Assembly (NCBI GenBank): GCA_002928735.1
Contig: PERL01000013.1
Coordinates: 1-64,000, forward strand
Reading direction: 5' to 3'
DNA from: Hyphomicrobium sp.
GTDB lineage: Bacteria > Pseudomonadota > Alphaproteobacteria > Rhizobiales > Hyphomicrobiaceae
Length of the DNA stretch: 64,000 nucleotides
The notes beneath the pieces are model-generated. The model made no database searches. It was given only the letters and a program-made list of their open reading frames with translations, and was not told the origin of the DNA. The translations under genes were made by a program, and so were the position numbers. Positions 1 through 8,016 of the stretch are shown here, in pieces. Position 1 is the stretch's first letter. Each line of letters begins with the position of its first letter.

Positions 1-189
1 GTCCTCGGGCCGCACCACTAAAACAAACCTCAGCGGCGCGACCACCGCCCCGCCCCCTTCGCGGATAATGCGGAGGCGACATCGAAAAAGGAGAGCGCAG
101 GAGGTCTCAAACAACCAGGCTTAGGGTTGTATAGATCGCGCGGCTCGTGAGCGGCGGTAGCTTCAAAATCGAGGATGCGGCGCAATGGG

Positions 190-210
190 TCCCGGGCACA
201 AGGCCCGGGA
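190..210. repeat. GC-rich palindrome, possible dispersed repeat or terminator
   Basis: The 8-bp arms TCCCGGGC (190-197) and GCCCGGGA (203-210) flank a 5-nt loop. The palindrome lies just downstream of the stop codon of the minus-strand gene ending at 240, so it could stop that transcript, but it has no U-tract. The unit with its trailing ATGAC resembles palindromic repeats scattered between genes in many alphaproteobacteria. I found no second copy in this window. Confidence 0.45.
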
Positions 211-239
211 TGACATCGTTGGGTGCCGCAAGACGCTGC

Positions 240-1454
240 TTAGGTCTTCACTTTGAAGAGGTCTTCCTGGTCGGACTTTTTGAGGTCCTTGATGTGCCAG
301 GGGAGGCCCTGCTTGCCGATTTCGTCCATGAAGGGTTTGGAGGGAAGTTGCTCGACGTTGAACACGCCTTTGCCCTTCCATGCGCCCTTGAACATCATCA
401 TGGCGCCGACGACGGGCGGCACGCCGGTCGTGTAGGAGACCGCCTGCGCGCCGGTTTCCTTGAACGCCTGCTCGTGGTGGCAGACGTTATAGATCATCGT
501 GATCTTCTTCTTGCCGTTCTTGGTGCCGCGGAAGATGCAGCCGATCGACGTCTTGCCGGTGTAGCCTTTGCCCAGCGACGACGGCGGCGGCAGAAGCTCC
601 TTCAGGAACTCCATCGGAATGACGGGGTTGCCCTTGTACATGACGGGGTCGATGCGCGTCATGCCGACGGACTGCAGCACGTCGAGGTGCTTGATGTAGT
701 TGTCGGAGAACGTCATCCAGAAGCGGATCTGCTTCAGGCCCTTGATGTTCTTCACAAGGCTTTCTTCTTCCTCGTGATAGATGAGGTAGGACTTGCGCGG
801 GCCGACTTCCGGATAATCGATCATGGCGGAAATCGTCAGCGGATCAATTTCGATCCACTTGCCGTCTTTCCAATATTTGCCGCGCTGCGTGACTTCGCGC
901 AGGTTGATTTCGGGATTGAAGTTGGTAGCGAACGACTTGCCGTGGCTTCCATCGTTGCAGTCGATGATGTCGATGGTTTCGATTTCGTCGAACAGGAATT
1001 CCTGCGCATAGGCGCAGTAGATGTTCGACTGGCCGGGGTCGAAACCGCAGCCGAGGACGGCCATGATGCCGGCGTCCTTATATTTCTTGTGATACGGCCA
1101 TTGCCACTTGTAGGTGAACTTCGCCTCATCGCGCGGTTCGTAGTTGGCGGTGTCCATGTAGTGCACGCCGGCTTCGAGGCACGCGTCCATGATCGGCAGG
1201 TCTTGATAGGGCAGCGCCATGTTGATGACGAGGTCGGGCTTGACCTTCTTCAACAGCTTGACGGTCTCTTTGACGTTATCGGCGTCGACCTGAGAGATCT
1301 CGATCGGCGTCTTGCAGCGCTTGGCGACGGCCTCACAGCTGGCGATCCGGCGCGAGGCCAGATGCACCTTCTTGAACACGTCGCGGTTCATCGCGCACTT
1401 CTGCGCCGTGACGGAACCGGCGGCCCCGGCGCCAATGATGAGAACGCTGTCCAA
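240..1454 (-). CDS. Carboxynorspermidine synthase (saccharopine dehydrogenase family)
   Basis: This 404-residue protein has an N-terminal Rossmann fold with the dinucleotide-binding motif GAGAAG at about residues 8-13, followed by the catalytic domain of the saccharopine dehydrogenase/LYS9 family. The sequence matches the carboxynorspermidine synthase branch, which reductively condenses aspartate semialdehyde with a diamine using NADPH in the alternative spermidine pathway. Translation starts at a TTG (1452-1454), 9 nt after a strong GGAGG, and no better start is visible. The usual partner, carboxynorspermidine decarboxylase (nspC), is not recognisable in the window. It could lie just beyond the left edge, downstream of this gene. 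The family assignment is firm; the exact amine substrate is inferred. Confidence 0.85.
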   Translation of the reverse strand: MDSVLIIGAGAAGSVTAQKCAMNRDVFKKVHLASRRIASCEAVAKRCKTPIEISQVDADNVKETVKLLKKVKPDLVINMALPYQDLPIMDACLEAGVHYMDTANYEPRDEAKFTYKWQWPYHKKYKDAGIMAVLGCGFDPGQSNIYCAYAQEFLFDEIETIDIIDCNDGSHGKSFATNFNPEINLREVTQRGKYWKDGKWIEIDPLTISAMIDYPEVGPRKSYLIYHEEEESLVKNIKGLKQIRFWMTFSDNYIKHLDVLQSVGMTRIDPVMYKGNPVIPMEFLKELLPPPSSLGKGYTGKTSIGCIFRGTKNGKKKITMIYNVCHHEQAFKETGAQAVSYTTGVPPVVGAMMMFKGAWKGKGVFNVEQLPSKPFMDEIGKQGLPWHIKDLKKSDQEDLFKVKT

Positions 1455-1640
1455 GTTTTAAATCCTCCGATTGAAGAGACCGCCGCATCACGTGCAAAGG
1501 CACGCGCTCCAGCGATGTTGAACGCCAGAGCGTGCGCACTTAGGGCACTTGAATGTCAAATACAATATGATTTGGCTGCGCATGGCTCATACGCAGTCCG
1601 CGACCGCTCCGCCACTGGCCAACGCAGCCGGGCGTTATGG

Positions 1641-1916
1641 TCAGTCGCTGTCGGCGCCGCGGATGCCGCGGGTGGTGTAGATGACCCAAGCGCCGGCGAG
1701 GGCGGCGCTCATCAGTGCCCAGCCGACGAGGCCCTGGATGCCCCAGGTCCAAACGGAGAAAACCAGGATACCAATGTAGCACAGCATGACGGCGAGTGCC
1801 TTGTCCTGCTCGCGGCGTTCCTGGCGCTCGGCAGCGGCTTGAGCGGGGGTCTTGATCTTGGCGACTGCGGCCGGGGCGGCGGTCGCCATTTCAAAGGTTT
1901 TTGGATCGTGCAGCAT
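1641..1916 (-). CDS. Small two-helix membrane protein
   Basis: This is a 91-residue hypothetical protein. A polar N-terminal half rich in Ala, Gln and Arg (helical, possibly coiled coil, with the stretch QAAAERQERREQDKA) is followed by two hydrophobic segments, roughly CYIGILVFSVWTWGIQ and LVGWALMSAALAGAWVIY, and a short charged tail. I chose the ATG at 1916, which has a GGGA element about 11 nt upstream; an ATG at 1889 is also possible. It lies upstream of the carboxynorspermidine synthase on the same strand, with about 190 nt between, and diverges from purE. I recognise no family. Confidence 0.6.
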   Translation of the reverse strand: MLHDPKTFEMATAAPAAVAKIKTPAQAAAERQERREQDKALAVMLCYIGILVFSVWTWGIQGLVGWALMSAALAGAWVIYTTRGIRGADSD

Positions 1917-2143
1917 CTGGCGTTTTTTCCCAGTTGGACACGCCCGTCGATGCGGCCTGCCCTGTTCCCTCATGGGAGCCATCACCGTACCGCTCCCGGG
2001 CCTTTAACTGAGTGGAAGTCTGATCTAGCGCAACGTGCGACCTGTGCGACCAGTCGGCACGCAGGAACTCCCCGTAGCGCTTGTAAACCCGTAGAATATC
2101 CACTAGACCCGCCGCTTTCCTGCGGGAGCTGACCGAAAGAACA

Positions 2144-2638
2144 ATGGCTAAAATCTCCCCCCTCGTCGGCATCATCATGGGTAGCCAGTCAGATTGGCCA
2201 ACCCTGAAGGCGGCTGCCAACATGCTGGCCGACCTGGGCGTGCCCTATGAGGCCAAGATCGTTTCGGCCCACCGGACGCCGGACCGGCTCGCGGATTACG
2301 CCAAGTCGGCCAAGGGCCGGGGCTTACAGGTCATCATCGCCGGGGCGGGCGGGGCGGCCCATCTGCCGGGCATGGCCGCTTCCATGACCTCTCTGCCGGT
2401 GCTGGGCGTGCCGGTGCTGACCAAGACACTAAACGGCGTCGACAGCCTCTATTCCATCGTGCAGATGCCCGCCGGGATTCCCGTCGGAACGCTTGCCATC
2501 GGCGAGGCCGGGGCGACGAACGCGGGGCTGCTTGCGGCGCAGATCCTGGCGCTGAACGACGACGCACTGGCCGGGCGCATCGAGGCGTTCCGGGCCAAGC
2601 AGACCGCGTCCGTCGCCGAGACGCCCAAGGATGCGTGA
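2144..2638 (+). CDS. purE: N5-carboxyaminoimidazole ribonucleotide mutase PurE
   Basis: PurE moves the carboxyl group of N5-CAIR to C4 to give CAIR in de novo purine synthesis. The 164-residue protein shows the class I PurE signature: GSQSDW near residue 13, SAHRTPDR near 42, the glycine-rich [12 protein letters not shown] near 66-77, and [18 protein letters not shown]. purK starts 9 nt after its stop, so the two form an operon. The ATG at 2144 is preceded by the purine-rich GAAAGAAC. Confidence 0.97.
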   Translation: MAKISPLVGIIMGSQSDWPTLKAAANMLADLGVPYEAKIVSAHRTPDRLADYAKSAKGRGLQVIIAGAGGAAHLPGMAASMTSLPVLGVPVLTKTLNGVDSLYSIVQMPAGIPVGTLAIGEAGATNAGLLAAQILALNDDALAGRIEAFRAKQTASVAETPKDA

Positions 2639-2647
2639 GCGCTCGCC

Positions 2648-3733
2648 ATGACCGCGCTGCCGCCCGGCTCCACCATCGGTATTTTAGGTTCCGGCCAGCT
2701 CGGGCGCATGCTGGCGCTTGCCGCTGCGCGGCTCGGGTTCAAGAGCCATATCTATTCGGACGTCGCCGGGCCGGCATTCGATGTGTGCGATCAGCACACG
2801 ATCGCGCCCTATGACGATCACGCGGCGTTAAGCGCATTTGCGGCCGCCATTTCGGTTGCGACCTACGAATTCGAAAACATCCCGGTTGCGACGGTGGAGT
2901 TCCTCGACGCCATTGTGCCGGTGCGTCCAGGCGCCAAGGCGTTGGCGTGCGCGCAGGACCGCATTAACGAGAAGACGCTGGCGCGCGAATTGGGGGCGGA
3001 AACAGCGCCTTTTGCGCAGGTGGATAGCCGCGCGGATCTCGACCGGGTGTTGACGGAAATCGGCGTCCCGGCGGTGTTGAAGACGCGCCGTTTTGGCTAC
3101 GACGGCAAGGGGCAGGCGAAAATTCTCGCGCTCGGCGATGCGGATTCTGCGTGGGCAGCCATGCGCGATCAGCCGTCGATCCTGGAAGGCTTTGTTACGT
3201 TCGACCGGGAAGTCTCGGTCGTGGCGGCGCGGTCGCTCGATGGCGCGTTCCGGGCGTTCGAGGTGACGGAGAACGAGCACCGCAATCACATTCTGCACCG
3301 GTCTGTCGCGCCGGCGCATATGGAGGCAGAGGCGGCCACGGAGGCGCTCGAGACCGCGCGGCGGATCGCAGCGGCACTGGATTATGTCGGCGTGTTCGCG
3401 ATCGAATACTTCGTGGTGACCGCGGGTGGGCGTGAGCACGTCTATGTCAACGAGATGGCGCCGCGGGTGCACAACTCCGGACATTGGACGATGGATGGCG
3501 CCGAGACCTCGCAGTTCGAGCAGCATATTCGCGCCATTGCCGGCTGGCCGCTGGGGTCGACGCGCCTCAAGGCGGCCGGGGCGGAGATGATCAATCTCAT
3601 CGGGGACGATATCCTGGCGTGGGAGCGGATCGCGGCGGAGCCTGGCGCGTTCCTCCATCACTACGGCAAGACCGACGTTCGGCCCGGGCGGAAGATGGGG
3701 CACGTCAACCGTTTGGTGGCGAAGGATGCGTAA
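2648..3733 (+). CDS. purK: N5-carboxyaminoimidazole ribonucleotide synthase PurK
   Basis: PurK makes N5-CAIR from AIR, bicarbonate and ATP and feeds PurE. The 361-residue ATP-grasp protein has the N-terminal GILGSGQLGRM nucleotide-fold motif, the ATP-grasp segment LKTRRFGYDGKGQ near residue 143, and the metal/ATP-binding segment VNEMAPRVHNSGHWT near 265. The length is normal for the family. The gene is the second of the purEK operon. No terminator with a U-tract follows it; about 195 nt separate it from rpsU. Confidence 0.97.
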   Translation: MTALPPGSTIGILGSGQLGRMLALAAARLGFKSHIYSDVAGPAFDVCDQHTIAPYDDHAALSAFAAAISVATYEFENIPVATVEFLDAIVPVRPGAKALACAQDRINEKTLARELGAETAPFAQVDSRADLDRVLTEIGVPAVLKTRRFGYDGKGQAKILALGDADSAWAAMRDQPSILEGFVTFDREVSVVAARSLDGAFRAFEVTENEHRNHILHRSVAPAHMEAEAATEALETARRIAAALDYVGVFAIEYFVVTAGGREHVYVNEMAPRVHNSGHWTMDGAETSQFEQHIRAIAGWPLGSTRLKAAGAEMINLIGDDILAWERIAAEPGAFLHHYGKTDVRPGRKMGHVNRLVAKDA

Positions 3734-3928
3734 GGCTCTCAGTTGTATGCGCCCGACAGGTGGTCGCGCCGGTGTTTATCCCCTGTGGAGCGATGGACAA
3801 TTCGGATTTCCTTTGTTAAAAGCCGCCTCACGAAACACACCCGGGGCTGCTGGGCGAACAATCGCTCGCGGCGTCGGTTCTCGTTTTTCTTAACCAGATC
3901 AACCTGATACCAGCAGAGGTTCAGTCTC

Positions 3929-4276
3929 TTGCAAGTTCTCGTTCGCGACAACAACGTCGACCAGGCCCTCAAGGCGCTCAAGAAAAAGATGCAGCGCGAG
4001 GGTATTTTCCGCGAGATGAAGCTGCGGAACTATTTCGAAAAGCCCTCCGAAAAGAAGGCGCGTGAGAAGGCGGAAGCCGTTCGCCGCGCCCGCAAGCTGG
4101 CTCGCAAGAAGCTGCAGCGCGAAGGCCTGCTGCCGTCCAAGCCCGTCGTTGCGCGCGGCGGTCCGGGCGCTAAGGGTCCGGGTGCCGGTGGCGGTCGTTC
4201 GTCGGGCGGCGGTTTTGGCAGCGGCGGCGGTGGTAGCGGCGGATTTGGCGGCGGCGGTTCGTCGTTCGGCGGCTGA
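3929..4276 (+). CDS. rpsU: 30S ribosomal protein S21 with glycine-rich C-terminal tail
   Basis: S21 binds the 30S subunit near the anti-Shine-Dalgarno region. The first ~75 residues are classic S21 ([20 protein letters not shown], then [16 protein letters not shown] and an Arg/Lys-rich helix). They are followed by a ~40-residue Gly/Ser-rich low-complexity tail (residues ~77-115), which makes the protein longer than the 70 or so residues of enterobacterial S21. Such tails occur in alphaproteobacteria. The start is a TTG at 3929, fixed by the conserved N-terminus; AGAGG lies about 10 nt upstream. The gene is single and ends in a strong terminator. Confidence 0.93.
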   Translation: MQVLVRDNNVDQALKALKKKMQREGIFREMKLRNYFEKPSEKKAREKAEAVRRARKLARKKLQREGLLPSKPVVARGGPGAKGPGAGGGRSSGGGFGSGGGGSGGFGGGGSSFGG

Positions 4277-4302
4277 ATTAGCCAGACATTTTGATTTCAG
4301 AG

Positions 4303-4334
4303 GGGCCGTGCGGGAAACTGCACGGCCCTTTCTT
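4303..4334 (+). terminator. Rho-independent terminator of rpsU
   Basis: The 9-bp stem GGGCCGTGC (4303-4311)/GCACGGCCC (4320-4328) has an 8-nt loop and is followed by TTTCTT. It lies 26 nt past the rpsU stop codon, between convergent genes, and may also serve the opposite strand weakly. Confidence 0.85.
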
Positions 4335-4346
4335 ATGCCCGCAGCT

Positions 4347-5186
4347 CTAGGGCGCGATAGCATTCGATCCGGCCGTGTTGGAAGGAAATTGGGTGGCGAG
4401 CCAGGCGTAGATCGTATCGTAGGAGCCGAAGAGATAATGGTCGGAGTGGCCGGCGCCGGGGAACGTAGCGCGCTGGACGGGGCCCTTCAGGGCGGCGGCG
4501 ACACCGGCGCTCATGCTAACCGGAATGATGTCGTCGGCCTCGCCGTGGACGATCAGCGTGGGTGCTGTGACCTTACCGGCGGATTTGAGCGTTTCATAGC
4601 GGTCGGTCATGAGCCAGCGGGCCGGCAAGTGGGGATAGTGAAGGAAAGCAAGGTCGACGATGGAGGTGTAGGGGGCATCGAGGATGAGGCCGGCCACGTC
4701 TTTTTCGGCTGCCACCTGCACCGCGATGCCGCTGCCGAGCGACTCGCCATAGAGCACGATCTGGGCTGCCGGGATGCCGCTGGCGCGCACGGCGTCATAG
4801 ACTTCCTTGGCGTCGGAGACGTTGGCTTTTTCACTGGGCGACCCGCCGCTGCCGCCGAACCCGCGATAGGTCATCATCACGACGCCGTAGCCATGAGTCA
4901 TGTATTTGCGGATGCGCTCAGAGCGGGTGACGAACGAGCCGCCGTTGCCGTGAAAATAGAGCAGCGTGGGGCGGCCTGGGTTAGCCGCGCCCCACCACGT
5001 CAGAATGCGCGTGCCATCGCGCATGACCAGTTCGCGTTCGTCCACATTAGAGAGGCCTGCCTCAGCGGGAGACGTTCGGCGCGTATCGGGCGCGTAGAGC
5101 AAACGCTGCTGGATGGCTTGCGCGCCGAAGTGGACGATAACGGCGAGGGCAAGAAGAAGGCCCAGACCTTTGAGTGCAATCATCAT
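4347..5186 (-). CDS. Membrane-anchored alpha/beta hydrolase
   Basis: This is a 279-residue serine-hydrolase-like protein of the BEM46/YfhR-like group. An N-terminal hydrophobic anchor (IALKGLGLLLALAVIVHFG) is followed by YFHGNGGS (oxyanion-hole HGNGG), the nucleophile elbow YGESLGSG, the acid in HGEADDIIP and the catalytic His in FPGAGHSDHY. The catalytic domain is probably periplasmic. The substrate cannot be told from sequence. I chose the tandem ATGs at 5186/5183 because they place the anchor at the N-terminus; no convincing ribosome binding site supports any start, and a longer form to 5252 is possible. It lies 93 nt downstream of the HExxH protein on the same strand. Confidence 0.8.
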   Translation of the reverse strand: MMIALKGLGLLLALAVIVHFGAQAIQQRLLYAPDTRRTSPAEAGLSNVDERELVMRDGTRILTWWGAANPGRPTLLYFHGNGGSFVTRSERIRKYMTHGYGVVMMTYRGFGGSGGSPSEKANVSDAKEVYDAVRASGIPAAQIVLYGESLGSGIAVQVAAEKDVAGLILDAPYTSIVDLAFLHYPHLPARWLMTDRYETLKSAGKVTAPTLIVHGEADDIIPVSMSAGVAAALKGPVQRATFPGAGHSDHYLFGSYDTIYAWLATQFPSNTAGSNAIAP

Positions 5187-5279
5187 CGGAGGCTCGATCA
5201 ATCCCGGGACTGCCGGGTTATCGCGACCTGTGACAGGCGTTGCAATCCGCAAAACCGCACGGGGACCGGAGCCGCCGTT

Positions 5280-5867
5280 TCAGCGCAGGCCTTCGGCAAG
5301 TACGGGAGGCGGCGGCGGCGTGAAGCCAGCGGGTTCGGCGATGTTCTCCTCGGACGGGTCATCGAAGCAGGCGAGCAGACGCTGCGACCGCAGGGGACCC
5401 GGCAGGTGGCCGAAGGCCGATCCGCGGCTCACCGCGATGTAGGGGGAAAACGATTCCACGTCGGCGCGCGTCAGCGAGCCATCCTTGCGGCCGACCTTGA
5501 TGGCGTAGCAGTCGGCTTCGTTCTCGCTTGTCTGCGTCGGATAGAACACGTGTCCCAGGATGTGATGCGCACACTCGTGGTTGAAGAAGAAGACCTGCAG
5601 TTTGTCGGGCAGCGTGTCGAGGCGCCGTTTGTTCAGGGTGATGATTGGCATGCGGTTGACAATGCGGGCGTGGGCGACATCGCCCAGATCATCCATCTGA
5701 ATGGAGCGAACCGTCTGGCCACGAAAGTCGCGGCAAGTGAGTTCCTGCCCACCGAGGTGGATGCGCGCCTGAAGACCGCCCGATGTATTGGCGTGGGCTG
5801 CCCCGAGAACTCCGAGACCGCATAGTGCCGCCAGAGACAACAGGACCCGCCGGGTGGCCCACTGCAT
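5280..5867 (-). CDS. Secreted HExxH-type putative zinc metalloprotease
   Basis: The 195-residue protein has a clear signal peptide (RRVLLSLAALCGLGVLGAAHA) and the motif NHECAHHILGH, an HExxH zinc-binding site with an additional downstream His, followed by SENEADCYAIK. That Glu/Asp-rich segment sits where M48-like gluzincins carry the third zinc ligand (ExxxD). The C-terminal end is proline-rich (PPPPPV). I chose the ATG at 5867 because GAGGGAG lies at good spacing (about 7 nt). The fold assignment to gluzincin-like peptidases is an inference from the motif order; the physiological substrate is unknown. Confidence 0.65.
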   Translation of the reverse strand: MQWATRRVLLSLAALCGLGVLGAAHANTSGGLQARIHLGGQELTCRDFRGQTVRSIQMDDLGDVAHARIVNRMPIITLNKRRLDTLPDKLQVFFFNHECAHHILGHVFYPTQTSENEADCYAIKVGRKDGSLTRADVESFSPYIAVSRGSAFGHLPGPLRSQRLLACFDDPSEENIAEPAGFTPPPPPVLAEGLR

Positions 5868-6043
5868 ACACATCTCCCTCGCTGGAGGCCGAAGAACGGC
5901 CACTTCGCTCAGACGCTGACATGAGGCTAACGCGGATTCCCCCGGGCGTGGATCAAAAAATATGTCAGCCTTATTGCGGTGTGAAACTTGGCCGTGGATG
6001 TCGACCTAACAAAACAATTTACCGGGCCACGAAAGGTTCCGCC

Positions 6044-6075
6044 AAAAAACAGGCCCCGCCGGTCGGGCGAGGCCT
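6044..6075 (-). terminator. Rho-independent terminator of the pnt operon
   Basis: On the minus strand, just after the pntB stop, a hairpin of 9 paired positions with one C/A mismatch (6051-6060 against 6066-6075, 5-nt loop) is followed by six Ts (6044-6049). Confidence 0.8.
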
Positions 6076-6102
6076 ATCTTGTTTGTCAGGACCGCTAGGG
6101 GG

Positions 6103-7524
6103 TCAGCCGTGCGCCAGGGCCTTGGCGATTTCTTCGGTGACTTTCTTGGCGTCGCCGAGAACCATCACGGTGTTGTCGCGATAGAACACCGGATTGTCGA
6201 TGCCAGCGTAACCCGAGGCGAGCGAGCGCTTGTTGAAGAAGACGGTGGATGCCTTCCACACCTGCAGCACGGGCATGCCGTAGATGGGCGAGGTTTTGTC
6301 GTCTTCGGCGGCGGGGTTTACGACGTCGTTGGCGCCGATGACGTAGACGGCGTCGGCCTGCGCGAACTCAGAGTTAATGTCTTCCAGTTCGAAGACTTCG
6401 TCGTAGGGGACGTTGGCTTCGGCGAGCAGCACGTTCATGTGGCCCGGCATACGGCCGGCCACGGGATGAATGGCGTACTTCACCTCGACGCCGGCCTTCT
6501 TCAGCTGGTCGCCCATTTCGCGCAGCGCGTGCTGGGCCTGGGCCACCGCCATGCCGTAGCCGGGGACGATGATGACCTTGGAGGCGTTCTTCAGGACGTA
6601 GGAGGCGTCCTCGGCCGAGCCGAGCTTGACCGGCTTCTGCTCGCCACCGCCCGCACCCGCTGCCGCCGTTTCGCCGCCGAAGCCGCCCGCGATGACGGAG
6701 AGGAACTGGCGGTTCATGCCTTTACACATGATGTAGGACAGGATGGCGCCCGAGGAGCCGACAAGCGCGCCAGTAATGATGAGCGCGATGTTGGAGAGCG
6801 TGAAGCCGATGCCAGCGGCCGCCCAGCCGGAGTAGGAGTTCAACATCGAGACGACGACGGGCATGTCGGCGCCGCCGATGGGAATGATGATGAGAACACC
6901 AAACAGCAGGCTCGCCGCGACGATCAGCCAGAAGAGCCAGGACGAACCGCCCGACTGCATGAACCAGTAGATCAGCGCGATGATGAAGATGCCGAGCGCG
7001 GCGTTGATGAGGTGGCGCATGGGCAGGATGATGGGCTTGCCCGACATCTTGCCCGAGAGTTTGGCGAACGCGATGACGGAGCCGGTGAAGGTGATGGCGC
7101 CGATGGCGACGCCGAGGGCCATTTCAAAAAGGCTGGCGGCCTTGATGCCCATCGCGGGATCAGCGGGATTTTCGAGAATGCCGAATGCGGCGGGGGCGTA
7201 GAGCGCGCCGGCGGCAACGAACACGGCGGCGAGGCCGACGAGCGAGTGAAACGCCGCGACCAGTTCGGGCATCATGGTCATGGGGATTTCGCGCGCCGTT
7301 TTGGCGCCGATGAACCCGCCGATGCCGAGGCCCGCGAGGATCAGGATCCAGGAGATGAAGGAGGGCTGCGCCAGACCCAGTGTGGTCACGACGGCTATGG
7401 CCATGCCGATCATGCCGAACAGGTTGCCCTGCCGCGACGTTGCCGGGCTCGAAAGACCGCGCAGGGCGAGGATGAAAAGGACACCTGCTGCGAGGTAGAG
7501 GAGGGCTGCTAAATTCGCGGACAT
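6103..7524 (-). CDS. pntB: NAD(P) transhydrogenase subunit beta PntB
   Basis: This is the 473-residue proton-translocating transhydrogenase beta subunit. The first ~270 residues form the multi-helix membrane domain dII. The C-terminal ~180 residues are the NADP(H)-binding dIII, with the motif VPGYGMAVAQAQ near 315 and the segment VIGANDVVNPAA near 395. The complex couples proton re-entry to hydride transfer from NADH to NADP+, giving NADPH. It is the last gene of the coxIV-pntAA-pntAB-pntB unit and is followed by a terminator. Length and motifs are complete. Confidence 0.97.
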   Translation of the reverse strand: MSANLAALLYLAAGVLFILALRGLSSPATSRQGNLFGMIGMAIAVVTTLGLAQPSFISWILILAGLGIGGFIGAKTAREIPMTMMPELVAAFHSLVGLAAVFVAAGALYAPAAFGILENPADPAMGIKAASLFEMALGVAIGAITFTGSVIAFAKLSGKMSGKPIILPMRHLINAALGIFIIALIYWFMQSGGSSWLFWLIVAASLLFGVLIIIPIGGADMPVVVSMLNSYSGWAAAGIGFTLSNIALIITGALVGSSGAILSYIMCKGMNRQFLSVIAGGFGGETAAAGAGGGEQKPVKLGSAEDASYVLKNASKVIIVPGYGMAVAQAQHALREMGDQLKKAGVEVKYAIHPVAGRMPGHMNVLLAEANVPYDEVFELEDINSEFAQADAVYVIGANDVVNPAAEDDKTSPIYGMPVLQVWKASTVFFNKRSLASGYAGIDNPVFYRDNTVMVLGDAKKVTEEIAKALAHG

Positions 7525-7578
7525 CGGCTCACTTCCGGAACGGTATCGGGTTTATCTGGGGACAAGAACAGGCGGGGC

Positions 7579-7974
7579 TCACTTCTTGGGAGCCGGTTCC
7601 TTCTTCTTGTACATGGCAAGCATGCGGTTGGTGACGAGGAAGCCACCGAAGATGTTGATCGACGCCATCACGAGCGCGAGGAACCCGAAGAGCTTGGCGA
7701 AGATGCTGTCGGCTTCGGTCAGGGCCACACCGACGGCGAGAAGCGCGCCGACGACGATCACCGAGGAGATCGCGTTGGTGACGCTCATCAGCGGCGTGTG
7801 CAGTGCGGGGGTGACCGACCAAACGACGTAATAGCCGACGAAGACGGCAATCACGAACACCATCAACTCATAGACAACGGGGCTCACCGTGTCGGGGCCG
7901 CCAGCTGCAAAGGCCGACGTGGGGGCTGCCGCAAAGAGCACGGCCATAGCCACAAGGTTTAGAATGGAACGCAT
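7579..7974 (-). CDS. pntAB: NAD(P) transhydrogenase alpha subunit, membrane part (PntAB)
   Basis: The 131-residue protein corresponds to the C-terminal membrane domain of the E. coli PntA, encoded here as a separate gene as in other alphaproteobacteria. It has an N-terminal hydrophobic segment resembling a signal peptide ([15 protein letters not shown]), three further transmembrane helices, including [16 protein letters not shown], and a Lys-rich C-terminus. It lies 42 nt downstream of pntAA and 54 nt upstream of pntB. The split is normal for the lineage and is not a frameshift. Confidence 0.95.
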   Translation of the reverse strand: MRSILNLVAMAVLFAAAPTSAFAAGGPDTVSPVVYELMVFVIAVFVGYYVVWSVTPALHTPLMSVTNAISSVIVVGALLAVGVALTEADSIFAKLFGFLALVMASINIFGGFLVTNRMLAMYKKKEPAPKK

Positions 7975-8016
7975 CGTATCGTCTCCTGCCCGCGCGGGAC
8001 GCGGGCGTTGAAAGCG

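Noticed and set aside
1-82. Minus-strand open frame running off the left edge from an ATG at 82
   Set aside because: About 27 codons of Arg/Gly-rich sequence with no ribosome binding site and no resemblance to nspC or any family.
147-2132. 661-codon open frame on the plus strand
   Set aside because: It runs antisense to the carboxynorspermidine synthase and the small membrane gene; composition and lack of motifs show it is a GC-bias shadow.
4062-5825. 587-codon open frame on the plus strand
   Set aside because: It overlaps rpsU out of frame and is antisense to the hydrolase and HExxH genes; no protein features.
6079-7512. 477-codon open frame antisense to pntB
   Set aside because: It mirrors the third-codon GC bias of pntB; the pntB reading is unambiguous.
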